This document shows, one piece after another, positions 50,854 through 60,788 of a stretch of 64,000 nt of DNA (its first letter is position 1; every line of letters starts with the position of its first letter). The translations under genes and the position numbers were made by a program. Where the stretch lies: contig NZ_CP016294.1 in assembly GCF_001704155.1 (NCBI RefSeq), forward strand, positions 539,001-603,000, read 5' to 3'. The stretch is from Stenotrophomonas rhizophila. Lineage in GTDB: Bacteria; Pseudomonadota; Gammaproteobacteria; Xanthomonadales; Xanthomonadaceae. Below the pieces are notes generated by a model that had not been told where the DNA came from, did not search any database, and was given only the letters and a program-made list of their open reading frames with translations.

Positions 50854-51165
50854 TCACTGCTTTTGCACAAAGCCGCCTGTCATGCGCGGTGGCGAGGCAC
50901 CGAGCTCAGCATCGAACTTGGCCCTGATGAGGCGAAGTGACTCCTCAGGATCCACGCCATATCCATCCTCCAGAGCGGCAGCAATGTGACGTGCAACGTC
51001 TGCCAAGATGGTGCCCCAGGCGTTTTCTTCCAATGATGTCTTCCCTTCCTTGTACATCCCAACTTTCAAGGAACAGTGAAGCCCTTTTGCGGCGATCCAG
51101 ACTCTCAGCATCTCGACTGAATGCTCATCCGCCAGAGCGGCCTCCGGAATAGGGCGTTCGTTCAT
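50854..51165 (-). CDS. DUF5076-family protein
   Basis: The 103-residue protein begins MNERPIPEAALADEHSVEML and continues RVWIAAKGLHCSLKVGMYKE. WGTILADVARHIAAALEDGY is the DUF5076 core, and the tail ends in GGFVQKQ. Length fits the family. The function is unknown. Members are widespread single-domain proteins, so this gene may be older than the rest of the island. Confidence 0.82.
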   Translation of the reverse strand: MNERPIPEAALADEHSVEMLRVWIAAKGLHCSLKVGMYKEGKTSLEENAWGTILADVARHIAAALEDGYGVDPEESLRLIRAKFDAELGASPPRMTGGFVQKQ

Positions 51166-51243
51166 TTGTTTGGAGTCTCATTCTCTGGGGGGACGAGCGT
51201 TGCGATCTTGCGACGTTGCGACGTGCGAAACCATCTAGTTGGG

Positions 51244-52668
51244 TCAAACACCAATTTTCAAGTGCCGGGCGCCTAACTGCCCAACGGCTTCCACCACCGC
51301 TTCGATGCTGGGCTGTTGCTCGGGAGACATCGGCATGACGATCTCCTCTCGGCAGACAAGGTCATCTCCATCAAGCTGCGCATAGCTGATTCGCAGGCTC
51401 CCCCAGGTCACGATGTCCGGCCGCACCGTCACCACGCCGCTGCGGCTGATCCAGTCCTTGGTCTTCGACAGGTGCAGCGTGCGTAGCGCGTCGGTGTAAT
51501 CGGCGTACAGCAGATTTACCGGAATGGCCGGGTGGCTGCCGCTGGCCAGGTGTTCGAACAATGCTTTGTTATATGCGCAGAACCACGCAGGGCGCTGCCA
51601 TGCATCAGGGTGGTTCATCTCCTGGCGCGCGCGGTCCCATGAAGCGGCCTGCGCGGCACCCACCGGCTTCGCCTGTGTCCTGGGCGGCTTGCTCGTGCGG
51701 CCGCTGGTGGCCAGTGCTGCCACCTGCGCCTCCAACTCCGTACCTTTGAACCGGCGCACATCCGCCTTCAGAAGTTTGCCGTGTCCCGAAAGGGCTTCTG
51801 CCACCACCGCAGCCACGTCAACATTGCCGGCGTTCAACGCCAGCGTAAGCGGCGTGCGGCCGCGCTCGTTGGCAGCGGCGGGATCCAGGCCCCATTCGAT
51901 CAACAGCCGGGCAACGGCCACCGGGTCGCCCATCCGGTGCCATGTGGTGGAGATGCCACCGCGGCTGGCTTTCAGTCCGTCCACATCGCCCGCCGCATAC
52001 ATCAGCGCGTTGGAACCGGCGGGATTGACAACGTGTACGTTGGCGCCGCGCTCGGCGAGGAACCGCAGCAGCGGCACACTACCCAGGTACGCGCCGATCA
52101 ACAGCGGTGTGTACATCTGCCGGTGGTCCATGGCTTCAATGCTGGCGCCGGCCTGCAGCAGCGCGTCGATGGCCTCGAAGATGTAGCCCATCTCCGCCGG
52201 GTCTGCATCCGCATCAAACGCCGAGTTCCACACTTCGCCGCGCATGTCGCGCAGGCCAAGCACGGTGCAGATCGGCGAATCTTTGGTCAGGCGCGGGTTC
52301 GCGCCGGCCGCGAGCAGCCGGCGCAGTTTCTCTACCGCCCAGGGGGCCGGGCTGAAGATGAAGTCCCGGCAGGTGGTCGAGAGGGGTGTGGCGCCACGTC
52401 CGGCTGCCTTGTTGGGATCCGCACCCTTGGCCAGCAGCAGGGAGATCAGCGTCAGGTGCGCCTCGATGCGCCCGACAATCGTGGCCTCGTCCGGACCGTC
52501 ATGGTGAAGCAGGCTGCTGTTGCACACCCAATACAGGGCGCGCTCGTTATGGCCCAACCGGATGCGGTCGGGATGCACGCCGGCGCGAACGCGTCGTTCG
52601 ATCTCCGCGAACGCGTCCTCGCAGGTGAGGGGGGTGTCCAATACAACAGGGGAAGACGAGGTGGCCAC
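51244..52668 (-). CDS. Ankyrin-repeat protein
   Basis: A GTG at 52668 gives 474 residues; the ribosome site is poor, so the start is uncertain. Ankyrin units are clear at LISLLLAKGADPNKAAGRGA, MYTPLLIGAYLGSVPLLRFL, ERGANVHVVNPAGSNALMYA, and LLIEWGLDPAAANERGRTPL. The C-terminal 140 residues, after a Lys/Pro linker, form a separate domain with WISRSGVVTVRPDIVTWGSL. Ankyrin proteins mediate binding. In such islands they may act as immunity or effector proteins. No export signal is seen. Confidence 0.82.
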   Translation of the reverse strand: MATSSSPVVLDTPLTCEDAFAEIERRVRAGVHPDRIRLGHNERALYWVCNSSLLHHDGPDEATIVGRIEAHLTLISLLLAKGADPNKAAGRGATPLSTTCRDFIFSPAPWAVEKLRRLLAAGANPRLTKDSPICTVLGLRDMRGEVWNSAFDADADPAEMGYIFEAIDALLQAGASIEAMDHRQMYTPLLIGAYLGSVPLLRFLAERGANVHVVNPAGSNALMYAAGDVDGLKASRGGISTTWHRMGDPVAVARLLIEWGLDPAAANERGRTPLTLALNAGNVDVAAVVAEALSGHGKLLKADVRRFKGTELEAQVAALATSGRTSKPPRTQAKPVGAAQAASWDRARQEMNHPDAWQRPAWFCAYNKALFEHLASGSHPAIPVNLLYADYTDALRTLHLSKTKDWISRSGVVTVRPDIVTWGSLRISYAQLDGDDLVCREEIVMPMSPEQQPSIEAVVEAVGQLGARHLKIGV

Positions 52669-52757
52669 AGGCAGTTCACGATCCTTGATCTACTGCATTC
52701 AATGCTAACAACCGCAACGCGCGATGCACTGGACAAGTTGTCAACTTGCCTGGACGG

Positions 52758-52991
52758 CTATGCCAGTGTGGCGCGATAGATTCCGAACACGGTCAGCACA
52801 ATCAGAGCCCAGGTGATCAGGCCGGCAGCAGCACAGGCATTCTCCGAACGCTCCTTATTCGGCGCCAGCACGCTCAGGACCATATAGCCGGTGCCCAATA
52901 TGACGGTATGGAACAGCAGGTCAACGAACATCCAGGCAATGAACCTGCCAATGCCGCCGAGCAGGCTTCCTGCAATTTCTTCAACAGGCAT
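52758..52991 (-). CDS. Small two-helix membrane protein
   Basis: The 77-residue product has hydrophobic helices at about residues 18-42 (FIAWMFVDLLFHTVILGTGY) and 54-74 (GLITWALIVLTVFGIYRATL), with a short charged loop NKERSEN between. The start ATG at 52991 has GGGA upstream. No family recognised. It lies at the coaBC end of the island. Confidence 0.6.
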   Translation of the reverse strand: MPVEEIAGSLLGGIGRFIAWMFVDLLFHTVILGTGYMVLSVLAPNKERSENACAAAGLITWALIVLTVFGIYRATLA

Positions 52992-53217
52992 CGTGATTTT
53001 CCCTTGTCACGCTTCAGAGCTGACCTGCCGGAGTAATTCCCCGTCCGCCGGTAGGTCGCAAGCGCAGGATGTTCGCATACCGCAAGGGCAGGCCGCCCCA
53101 CGAGAGGCACCCGCCAAGCCTTCATGACCAAAAACCCACTCCTTATGCCCCTGGGGCATCAGCCCCGCACACCCCATCGGGTAAGCTAATCGCCTCGGTT
53201 CGACAGGAAATTCGCAG

Positions 53218-54474
53218 GTGGCTGACTCCCCCCAGGCTTCCCCGGCGCAGGCGCGCCCGCTGGCAGGCCAGAAGCTGTTGTTGTGCGTGGGTGGCGGCAT
53301 CGCGGCCTACAAGTCGCTGGAACTGGTGCGCCGCCTGCGCGACGCCGGGGCCCAGGTGCAGGTCGCCATGACCGCCGGGGCCCAGCAGTTCGTTACCCCG
53401 CTGAGCTTCCAGGCCCTGTCCGGCCAGCCCACCCGCACCACCCTGTGGGACAGCGCGGCCGAACAGGCCATGGGCCATATCGAGCTGGCCCGCTGGGCCG
53501 ACCGAATCATCGTCGCCCCGGCCACGGCCGATCTGCTGGCCCGGCTGGCCAACGGCCATGCCGATGACCTGGTCACCACCCTGTGCCTGGCCACCACCGC
53601 GCCGCTCACCGTGTGCCCGGCGATGAACCACCGCATGTGGCTCCACCCGGCCACCCAGGCCAACATCAGCCTGCTGCGCGAACGCGGTGCGCAGGTGGTC
53701 GGCCCGGAAGACGGCCCGCTGGCCGAAGGCGAATCCGGTCCCGGCCGGCTGACCGAACCACATGCCATCGTGGCCGCGCTGGCCGCCCTGCAGGGCCCCG
53801 CCGATGCGCCCGAATCCCCCCAGGAGCTGAAAGGCCTGCGCGTGGTGATCAGTGCCGGCCCCACCTATGAAGACCTGGACCCGGTGCGCTACGTGGGCAA
53901 CCGCAGCAGCGGCAAGATGGGCTACGCGCTGGCCGCCGCCGCCGTGCGCCAGGGCGCGCAGGTGGTGCTGGTCAGCGGCCCGGTGCACCTGGCCACCCCG
54001 GCCGGGGTGCAGCGGGTGGACGTGCGCTCGGCCGCGCAGATGCGCAGCGCCGTGCTGGATGCGCTGCCGGCCGACATCTATATAGGCGCCGCCGCCGTCT
54101 CCGATTACACCCCCCGCCAGGTGGCCCCGCAGAAGCTGAAGAAGACCGCCGGCACCCAGACCCTCACGCTGGAGCTGGTGCGCACGCAGGACATCCTGGC
54201 CGAGGTGGCCCAGCAGACCAACGCGCTTAAGCTGGTGGTCGGCTTTGCCGCCGAAACCCACGATGTGGAGAAGTACGCGCGCGGCAAGCTGGTCGACAAG
54301 CGGCTGGATCTGGTGATCGCCAATCAGGTGGGCATCACAAACGGCGGCTTCGAAAGCGACGAAAATGCAGCCACCGCCTATTGGCAGGGCGGGGAGCAGG
54401 TGTTCCCCGGTACCACCAAGGCGCTGCTGGCCGAACAACTGTTGTCCCTGATTGCCCAGAGGTTGCACGCATGA
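53218..54474 (+). CDS. coaBC: Bifunctional phosphopantothenoylcysteine decarboxylase/synthetase
   Basis: The GTG at 53218 follows AGGAAA and gives 418 residues. The N-terminal flavin-dependent CoaC domain has [40 protein letters not shown] and PAMNHRMW. The C-terminal CoaB domain has [39 protein letters not shown] and KL..T residues. It makes 4'-phosphopantetheine from phosphopantothenate in coenzyme A synthesis. It overlaps dut by four bases. Confidence 0.96.
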   Translation: MADSPQASPAQARPLAGQKLLLCVGGGIAAYKSLELVRRLRDAGAQVQVAMTAGAQQFVTPLSFQALSGQPTRTTLWDSAAEQAMGHIELARWADRIIVAPATADLLARLANGHADDLVTTLCLATTAPLTVCPAMNHRMWLHPATQANISLLRERGAQVVGPEDGPLAEGESGPGRLTEPHAIVAALAALQGPADAPESPQELKGLRVVISAGPTYEDLDPVRYVGNRSSGKMGYALAAAAVRQGAQVVLVSGPVHLATPAGVQRVDVRSAAQMRSAVLDALPADIYIGAAAVSDYTPRQVAPQKLKKTAGTQTLTLELVRTQDILAEVAQQTNALKLVVGFAAETHDVEKYARGKLVDKRLDLVIANQVGITNGGFESDENAATAYWQGGEQVFPGTTKALLAEQLLSLIAQRLHA

Positions 54475-54944
54475 CCCAAGCCCCCTCCCTGCACGCGCTG
54501 CAGGTGAAGCTGCTCGATCCCCGCTTCGGTGATACCTGGCCGCTGCCGGCCTACGCCACTGAAGCCAGCGCCGGCATGGACCTGCGCGCCGCGCTGGAAA
54601 CCGAGCTCACCCTGCAGCCGGGGGATACGGCGCTGATTCCCAGCGGCATCGCCATCCACATTGAAGATCCGAACCTGTGCGCGGTAGTGCTGCCGCGCTC
54701 CGGGCTGGGCCATCGCCACGGCATCGTGCTGGGCAACGGCACCGGCCTGATCGACGCCGATTACCAGGGCCCGCTGCTGATCAGTGCCTGGAACCGCGGC
54801 CGCGACGCCTTCACGCTGCAACCCGGTGACCGTATTGCACAGTTGGTTGTGCTGCCGATTGCACGCGTCGGCCTGCAGGTAGTGGATACTTTCACCGACA
54901 GCGCCAGGGGAACGGGTGGATTCGGCCATACCGGGGTGCGCTGA
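54471..54944 (+). CDS. dut: dUTP diphosphatase
   Basis: The 157-residue trimeric dUTPase has all five motifs: [10 protein letters not shown] (1), [10 protein letters not shown] (2), [15 protein letters not shown] with the catalytic Asp (3), [10 protein letters not shown] (4) and [11 protein letters not shown] (5). It hydrolyses dUTP to dUMP, keeping uracil out of DNA and feeding thymidylate synthesis. The start is embedded in the coaBC stop (ATGA). The coaBC-dut pairing is widespread in proteobacteria. Confidence 0.97.
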   Translation: MTQAPSLHALQVKLLDPRFGDTWPLPAYATEASAGMDLRAALETELTLQPGDTALIPSGIAIHIEDPNLCAVVLPRSGLGHRHGIVLGNGTGLIDADYQGPLLISAWNRGRDAFTLQPGDRIAQLVVLPIARVGLQVVDTFTDSARGTGGFGHTGVR

Positions 54945-54958
54945 CAGGGGGAACATCA

Positions 54959-57301
54959 ATGAGCAAGGCAACGGCGGAAGGACAGCCGCGATTGACAAGC
55001 AAGCGTAACGGGCTGTTGCTGGTGGGGTTGCTGACCCTGCTGGCGCTGTGGTTTGCCTGGAGCGGAGTGCGGCAATGGCGGCAGGCCTCGGTAGGGCAGG
55101 CGCTGGAACAGTCCCGCGACCAGATCGTGCAGGGCGTGGACGCCGCACTCAAAGGGCAGAGCAGCCAGCTGGGCACCCTGGTGAAAAGCGAACGGGTCAG
55201 TACCGCGCTGGCCGCCGGCGATGCCGATGCCACCGCACTGGCCGTGCGTGAAGGCTGGCCGGGCACCGAAGAGGTGCAGGTGCTCACCGCCGACCTGGAC
55301 CAGGCCTATGCCGATCCCAAGGCCTTCGGGTACGCCCGCCTGGGCCTGCTGGAAGCCGCCATTGCTGGCGATACCGTGGTGGCGCGCGTGGTGCGCGACG
55401 CCGGTGGCCAGCGCCTGGGCCTTGCGGTTCCAGTGCAGCTGGGCACCACGGGGCCGGCCGTGATCTACGTACGCCAGCCGTTGCTGCGCCTGACCGGCAC
55501 CTTTGACCAGGTGCGCGTGCCGTCCGCAGGCTACCTGGCGCTGCGCCAAGGCACCCACAACATCATTGAGCAGGGCGACACCGCCCTGTCGCAGGGCGCC
55601 GAAGGCCTGGCCCGTCCGATCGGCAAGACCGGCCTGCGCCTGGCGGCCGCCGTGCCTGACATCGAACCGGGTCCGCTGGGCCTGGGCGCGATTCCGTCCC
55701 TCATCGTCGCGCTGCTGCTGCTGGCCATCGCCGGCATGCTGCAGTTCGGCAAGGGCCGCGTGCCCCTGCCGCGCCGCCGTGCCGCCGCCAGCGAGGCCGA
55801 CCACGGCCCGACCCTGCGCGAAAGCCTGGTACAGGAGCCGCTGCTGGAGCCGGCCCCGGCCGCCGGTTCGGGCGTGGCACCGCCGCCGCTGCCCACCGGC
55901 CCGGGCCATGAGGTGCCGGAAGGCATCTTCCGCGCCTATGACATCCGCGGCGTGATCGGTCGCGAGCTCACCCCGCAGGTGGCGGTGCTGATCGGCCAGG
56001 CCATCGGCTCGGTGCTGCAGGTGCAGGGGCTGCGCGACATCGTTGTGGGCCGTGATGGCCGCCTGTCCGGCCCGGAACTGAGCGCCAGCCTGATCGAAGG
56101 CCTGCGCCGCGCCGGCTGCGATGTCACCGACATCGGCCTGGCGCCCACCCCGGTGGTGTACTTCGCCAGCTACCACCTGCGCGCCGGCAGCTGCGTTGCC
56201 GTCACCGGCAGCCACAACCCGCCTGACTACAACGGCTTCAAGATCGTGGTCGGCGGCGAGACCCTCTCCGGCGATGCCATCACCGAGCTGTACCAGCGCA
56301 TCCGCGATGGCCAGCTGCACGTGGCCGCCGAACCGGGCAGCCTGCAGCAGCGCGACGTCAACGCCGATTACATCCAGCGCATTGCCGATGACGTGCAGTT
56401 GGATCGCCCGATCAAGGTGGTGGCCGATGCCGGCAACGGCGTTGCCGGCGAACTGGCCCAGCCACTGCTGGAAGCCATTGGTGCCGAAGTCATTCCGCTG
56501 TACTGCGATGTGGATGGCACCTTCCCCAACCACCACCCCGACCCGAGCGACCCGGACAACCTGGAAGACCTCATCCAGACCGTGAAGCGCTTCGATGCGG
56601 ATATCGGCCTGGCCTTTGATGGCGATGGCGACCGCCTGGGCGTGGTCACCCGCGAAGGCAGGATCATCTACGCTGACCGCCTGCTGATGCTGTTCGCGGC
56701 CGATGTACTGCAGCGCAATCCCGGCGCGCTGGTGATCTACGACGTGAAGTGCAGCGGCAAGCTGTCCGATTACGTGCTGCGCAACGGCGGCAGCCCGATG
56801 ATGTGGAAGACCGGGCATTCGCTGATCAAGGCCAAGATGCGCGAAACCGATGCCGAGCTGGCCGGTGAGATGAGCGGTCACTTCTTCTTCAAGGAGCGCT
56901 GGTTCGGCTTCGACGATGGGTTGTACGCCGCCTCGCGCCTGCTGGAAATCCTGGCGCAGCGCGAAGAAACCCCGTCCGAAGTGCTCGACGAGCTGCCCGA
57001 CAGCGTGTCCACCCCGGAGCTGAAGGTGCCGGTGGAATCGGGTACTCCGCACGCGCTGGTGTCGATGTTCGTGTCGGCCGCGCAGGTGGAGGATTCGCCG
57101 TTCGCCGGCGCGCGCCTGTCCACCATCGATGGCCTGCGGGCGGACTTCCCGGACGGCTGGGGCCTGCTGCGCGCCTCCAACACCACCCCGGTGCTGGTGC
57201 TGCGTTTCGAAGGCAACGACGAGGCCGCGCTGGAGCGCATCAAGACCCTGTTCCGCGAGCAGCTGCAGCCGCTGCTGCCGGGCGTGGAACTGGGCTTCTA
57301 G
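54959..57301 (+). CDS. algC: Membrane-anchored phosphomannomutase/phosphoglucomutase with periplasmic sensor-like domain
   Basis: The protein is 780 residues, far longer than a bare mutase (about 450-465). Residues 18-40 and about 243-262 are membrane helices enclosing a 200-residue extracytoplasmic domain. A Pro-rich linker then leads to the catalytic part from about residue 318. That part holds RAYDIRGVIGRELT, phospho-Ser418 in VTGSHNPPDYNGFK, the metal loop FDGDGDRLGVV (D554/556/558) and GEMSGHFFFKERW. It interconverts 1- and 6-phosphates of mannose and glucose for LPS and exopolysaccharide. It is 14 bases after dut. The same anchored form occurs in long pseudomonad AlgC proteins. Confidence 0.88.
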   Translation: MSKATAEGQPRLTSKRNGLLLVGLLTLLALWFAWSGVRQWRQASVGQALEQSRDQIVQGVDAALKGQSSQLGTLVKSERVSTALAAGDADATALAVREGWPGTEEVQVLTADLDQAYADPKAFGYARLGLLEAAIAGDTVVARVVRDAGGQRLGLAVPVQLGTTGPAVIYVRQPLLRLTGTFDQVRVPSAGYLALRQGTHNIIEQGDTALSQGAEGLARPIGKTGLRLAAAVPDIEPGPLGLGAIPSLIVALLLLAIAGMLQFGKGRVPLPRRRAAASEADHGPTLRESLVQEPLLEPAPAAGSGVAPPPLPTGPGHEVPEGIFRAYDIRGVIGRELTPQVAVLIGQAIGSVLQVQGLRDIVVGRDGRLSGPELSASLIEGLRRAGCDVTDIGLAPTPVVYFASYHLRAGSCVAVTGSHNPPDYNGFKIVVGGETLSGDAITELYQRIRDGQLHVAAEPGSLQQRDVNADYIQRIADDVQLDRPIKVVADAGNGVAGELAQPLLEAIGAEVIPLYCDVDGTFPNHHPDPSDPDNLEDLIQTVKRFDADIGLAFDGDGDRLGVVTREGRIIYADRLLMLFAADVLQRNPGALVIYDVKCSGKLSDYVLRNGGSPMMWKTGHSLIKAKMRETDAELAGEMSGHFFFKERWFGFDDGLYAASRLLEILAQREETPSEVLDELPDSVSTPELKVPVESGTPHALVSMFVSAAQVEDSPFAGARLSTIDGLRADFPDGWGLLRASNTTPVLVLRFEGNDEAALERIKTLFREQLQPLLPGVELGF

Positions 57302-57305
57302 AAAA

Positions 57306-57399
57306 GCGTACCGACCAACGGCGGACACCGGTAGCGCCGGCCGTTGGCCGGCCCAAGCGGTATCGCACCGTGCGAGGGCCGGCCAACGGCCGGCGCTAC
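57306..57399. repeat. Inverted pair of SMAG-like GTAG elements plus a partial one
   Basis: A plus-strand unit (57331-57352: GTAG, CGCCGGCC, GTT, GGCCGGC) faces a minus-strand unit of the same sequence (57378-57399). A partial element, GCGTACCGACCAACGG at 57306-57321, repeats the sequence found at 24166. The group fills the space between the convergent algC and kdpE genes and should form a large stem that could end both transcripts. Confidence 0.75.
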
Positions 57400-57427
57400 C
57401 GGGTGAAGGCCAATCGTTGGTCGACCT

Positions 57428-58147
57428 TCACCCCTTGAACCGAAGCCCCACCCCGGGCTCGGTGAACAGGTAGCGCGAGTCCAGCGCCGAATCACCCAGC
57501 TTGTGGCGCAGCTTGCCCACCAGGATGCGCAGATAGTGCGTGTCGTGCTGGTGGGTCGGCCCCCAAATCTCGGCCAGGATCTGCGGCTGGGTCACTACCC
57601 GGCCGGCGTTGCGCAGCAGCAGCGAAAGCAACGCGTACTCCTTGCGGGTCAACGCCACGGGCGCGCCGTCCAGGTGCACTTCGCGGCGCACCAGGTCGAT
57701 ATGCAGGTGGCCGTCATCGAAATGCGGCAACACTCCATCGGCCGATACCGTGCGCGTGCGCAGCAGCGCACGCACCCGCGCCATCAGCTCCTGGGTGCCG
57801 AACGGCTTGGTCACGTAGTCGTTGGCGCCGTTGTCCAGTGCCAGCACCTTCTCGGTTTCGCTGGCGCGCACCGTCAGCATGATCACCGGCACCTGGCTCC
57901 ACTGGCGCAGCTCGGCCAGCACCTGGTGGCCTTCCATGTCCGGCAGGCCGATGTCCAGGATGACCAGGTCGGCGCCTTCGCCCACCAGCTGCTCCAGCCC
58001 CGCCTGCCCGGTCGCGGCCTGCAGCACCCGGTAACCCTGCGCGCGCAGGCTGATGTCGAGGAAGCGGCGGATCTGCGCTTCATCGTCGATCACCAGCACG
58101 CGCGCCGGTGGCACGCCATGGGAAGGGTCAGGAATCGTCGGGGTCAT
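57428..58147 (-). CDS. kdpE: KdpE response regulator
   Basis: The 239-residue OmpR/PhoB-type regulator has receiver residues in RVLVIDDEAQIRRFL, phospho-Asp in LVILDIGLPDMEG, T in MLTVRAS and K in DYVTKPFG. It has a C-terminal winged helix with VALTRKEYALLSLLLRNAGR and GKLRHKLGDSA. With KdpD it switches on the kdp operon at low potassium or high osmolarity. It overlaps the kdpD stop by 20 bases. Confidence 0.94.
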   Translation of the reverse strand: MTPTIPDPSHGVPPARVLVIDDEAQIRRFLDISLRAQGYRVLQAATGQAGLEQLVGEGADLVILDIGLPDMEGHQVLAELRQWSQVPVIMLTVRASETEKVLALDNGANDYVTKPFGTQELMARVRALLRTRTVSADGVLPHFDDGHLHIDLVRREVHLDGAPVALTRKEYALLSLLLRNAGRVVTQPQILAEIWGPTHQHDTHYLRILVGKLRHKLGDSALDSRYLFTEPGVGLRFKG

Positions 58148-60788
58148 CGGCAGGGTGGGGTTGCAGCAGGGGGAGCGTGATGCGGATCAGGGTACCGCGT
58201 CCGTCGCGGCCCGGCAGCGCCTGCACGCTGCCGCCGTGCGCGCCGACCATGCCCTGGGTGATGGTCAGGCCGAGCCCGGTGCCATGCCGGCCGCGGTCGC
58301 CGCGCTCCACGCTGTAGAACATGTCGAAGATGCGCGCGCGTTCGTCATCGGGAATGCCGGGGCCGGCGTCGAGCACATCGATGCGCAGCTCGCCGTCCAC
58401 CAGCCGCGCCTGTACTTCCACCGCCGCGCCGGGCGGGGAGAACTTCGCTGCGTTCTCCATCACGTTGAACACCGCCTGTTCCACCAGTGCAGGGTGCACC
58501 CAGATCGGCCCCAGCGTGCTGGGAATATCCAGCTGCAACCGCACGTCCGGCTGGTAGCGCTGCAGGCGGCGCGCGGCCGAGCCCACCAGCTCGTCCACGC
58601 CGATCCAGTCGCGGTTGATCTTCAGCCCTTCGTGGCCCAGCCGGGTCATGTCCAGCAGGTTCTGGATGTAGCGGTCCAGCCGCTCGCCTTCGACCAGGAT
58701 GGTATCCAGCAGTGCGCGGCGGTCGCTGGCATCCATCGCCTCGGCATAATTGGACAGGCTGTCGGCCGAGCCGATCATTGCCGCCAGCGGCGAGCGCAGG
58801 TCGTGCGAGACCGACGACAGCAGTGCCGACCGCAGCCGCTCGGTCTCGTTGCTCACGTGCGCCTTTTCCAGGTCGGCCACCAGCCGCGTGCGCAGCGCGG
58901 CCTGGGCGATGTCATCCACCATCGCCTCGGCCAGCTGGCGCTGCTCCGGGGTCAGGCGCGGGGCGTTGCGCGGGAAGCGCATGCCGGCCACGCCGATGGC
59001 GCGCTCGTCGCCATCCAGCAGGGGCAGGAACCACCACTCCGCGCCGGCCAGCGTGTCGGTGAAGCGGCCGCTGGGCTGGCCGTGGCGGTGCGCCCAGTCG
59101 GCCGCGGCCAGATCGGTGTCGCCCGGCGCAGCACTGCCGCTGGTGCTGGTATCGGCGCCGATGCGCAGCCAGGCCGGTGCATCCAGTGCCTGTTCCAGCG
59201 CTTCGCGCCCGGCCTGCGCCACTGCTTCGTTGTTGGGGGCACGGGTCAGCTGGCCCCCCAGCACCTGGCGCGCGTTAGCATGCCGGTTGGCCGCGCGCAG
59301 TGCCACCACCTGCATGCGCAGGCGCGAGGCCAACCGCCCGGCCACCAGCGCCGCCACCAGGAACAGGAACACGGTGATCACGCCCTGGCGCGCGCTGATC
59401 GCGAAGGTGAAGCGCGGGGCGATGAAGAAGAAGTTGTAGGCGAGGAAGCACAGTGCCGCGGCCATCACCGCCGCACTGGTGCGGCTGCGCGCGGCCACCA
59501 CCACCACCGCCACAATGAACACCATCGACAGGTCGTACAGCCCCACCCAGCGTTCGGCCACCAGCGCCACCAGGCAGGCCAGCGCGGTGGCCACCAGCGC
59601 CAGCACGGTGTCGCGGCCGGTGCTCAGCGTGGGCATCGACAACCCATGGCGGCGCGCACGCGCACGCGCCTGCGGGGTGCCGATGATGGTGATTTCAAAG
59701 TGCGCGCCGCGCTGGATCAACTGCTGGGTCAGCGTGCGGTTGAGCATGCGTGCGAACGGCCGTTCGCGGGTGCGGCCCAGCACCAGCGTGGACACGCTGT
59801 TGTGCGCGGCGTGGTCGAGCAGCGCATCGGCAATGCTGGGCCCATGCAGCAGCTCGGCCTCGCCGCCCAGCCGCCGCGCCAGTGCGAACGCCGCATCGAT
59901 CTCGCGGCGGGTGCTGTCGTCTTCGCGGCGACGCTGCACGGTCACTACGGTCCAGGGCGCATCGCGGCGCTCGGCAATGCGCCGGCCCACGCGCACCAGG
60001 TACTCGCTCTGGCCGCCGCCATCGATCGCCACCAGCACCCGCCGGCGCAGCGGCAGGTTGCCTTCCCCGCGCGCGGCGCGGGTTTCACGCAGGCTGTTGT
60101 CGACCCGGTCGGCCGCCTCCTGCATCGCCAGCTCGCGCAGCGCGGTCAGGTTGGCGGGCGAGAAGAACGCCTGCAGCGCCTGCGCGGCTTGTTCGGGCAC
60201 GTACACCTTGCCCTGCTGCAGGCGCTCGATCAGTTCGCGCGGCGGCAGGTCCACCAGCACGATATCGTGCAGGCGGTCCAGCACCGCATCGGGCACGGTC
60301 TCGCTGACCCGCACCCCGGTGATGCGCATCACCACATCGTTGAGGCTTTCCAGGTGCTGGATGTTGAGCGTGGTCCAGACGTCGATGCCGGCGTCCAGCA
60401 GCTCCATCACATCCTGCCAGCGCCGCTCGTGGCGGCTGCCCGGCACGTTGCGGTGGGCCAGCTCGTCCACCAGCACCAGCGCCGGGCGGCGGGCCAGCAC
60501 CGCATCCAGGTCCATTTCCTGCAGCGCATGCTGCTGGTACTCGCGCTGCAGCAGCGGCACCTGCGGCAGGCCCTCCAGCAGCGCCGAGGTCTCGGCGCGG
60601 CCGTGGGTTTCCACCAGCCCCACCACCACGTCCACGCCGCGGCGCAGCTGCTCGTGCGCACGGCCGAGCATGCTGTAGGTCTTGCCCACGCCGGGGGCGG
60701 CGCCCAGGAATACGGTGAGCTTGCCGCCGGCCTCGCGCTGCAGGCTCTCCACCAGTGCGTCGGCCTGTCGGGTGCGGGAGTCGGTCAT
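58128..60788 (-). CDS. kdpD: KdpD sensor histidine kinase
   Basis: The 886-residue protein shows the full KdpD layout. The N-terminal KdpD domain with Walker-type LGAAPGVGKTYSML (residues 28-41) is followed by VGLVETHGRAETS and a universal-stress-like domain near 245-370. Four closely spaced membrane helices span about 390-500, then a GAF-like region. The kinase core has SSVSHDLRSPLAAM (phospho-His), NVMENAAKFSPPG (N box) and GHGTGLGLTI-like G boxes. It senses K+ and ionic strength. It overlaps kdpC by four bases. Confidence 0.95.
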   Translation of the reverse strand: MTDSRTRQADALVESLQREAGGKLTVFLGAAPGVGKTYSMLGRAHEQLRRGVDVVVGLVETHGRAETSALLEGLPQVPLLQREYQQHALQEMDLDAVLARRPALVLVDELAHRNVPGSRHERRWQDVMELLDAGIDVWTTLNIQHLESLNDVVMRITGVRVSETVPDAVLDRLHDIVLVDLPPRELIERLQQGKVYVPEQAAQALQAFFSPANLTALRELAMQEAADRVDNSLRETRAARGEGNLPLRRRVLVAIDGGGQSEYLVRVGRRIAERRDAPWTVVTVQRRREDDSTRREIDAAFALARRLGGEAELLHGPSIADALLDHAAHNSVSTLVLGRTRERPFARMLNRTLTQQLIQRGAHFEITIIGTPQARARARRHGLSMPTLSTGRDTVLALVATALACLVALVAERWVGLYDLSMVFIVAVVVVAARSRTSAAVMAAALCFLAYNFFFIAPRFTFAISARQGVITVFLFLVAALVAGRLASRLRMQVVALRAANRHANARQVLGGQLTRAPNNEAVAQAGREALEQALDAPAWLRIGADTSTSGSAAPGDTDLAAADWAHRHGQPSGRFTDTLAGAEWWFLPLLDGDERAIGVAGMRFPRNAPRLTPEQRQLAEAMVDDIAQAALRTRLVADLEKAHVSNETERLRSALLSSVSHDLRSPLAAMIGSADSLSNYAEAMDASDRRALLDTILVEGERLDRYIQNLLDMTRLGHEGLKINRDWIGVDELVGSAARRLQRYQPDVRLQLDIPSTLGPIWVHPALVEQAVFNVMENAAKFSPPGAAVEVQARLVDGELRIDVLDAGPGIPDDERARIFDMFYSVERGDRGRHGTGLGLTITQGMVGAHGGSVQALPGRDGRGTLIRITLPLLQPHPADDPDDS

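Noticed and set aside
54956..57328. A 790-codon open frame antisense to algC
   Set aside because: Same codon-bias shadow; composition rich in His, Gln and Arg without any motif.
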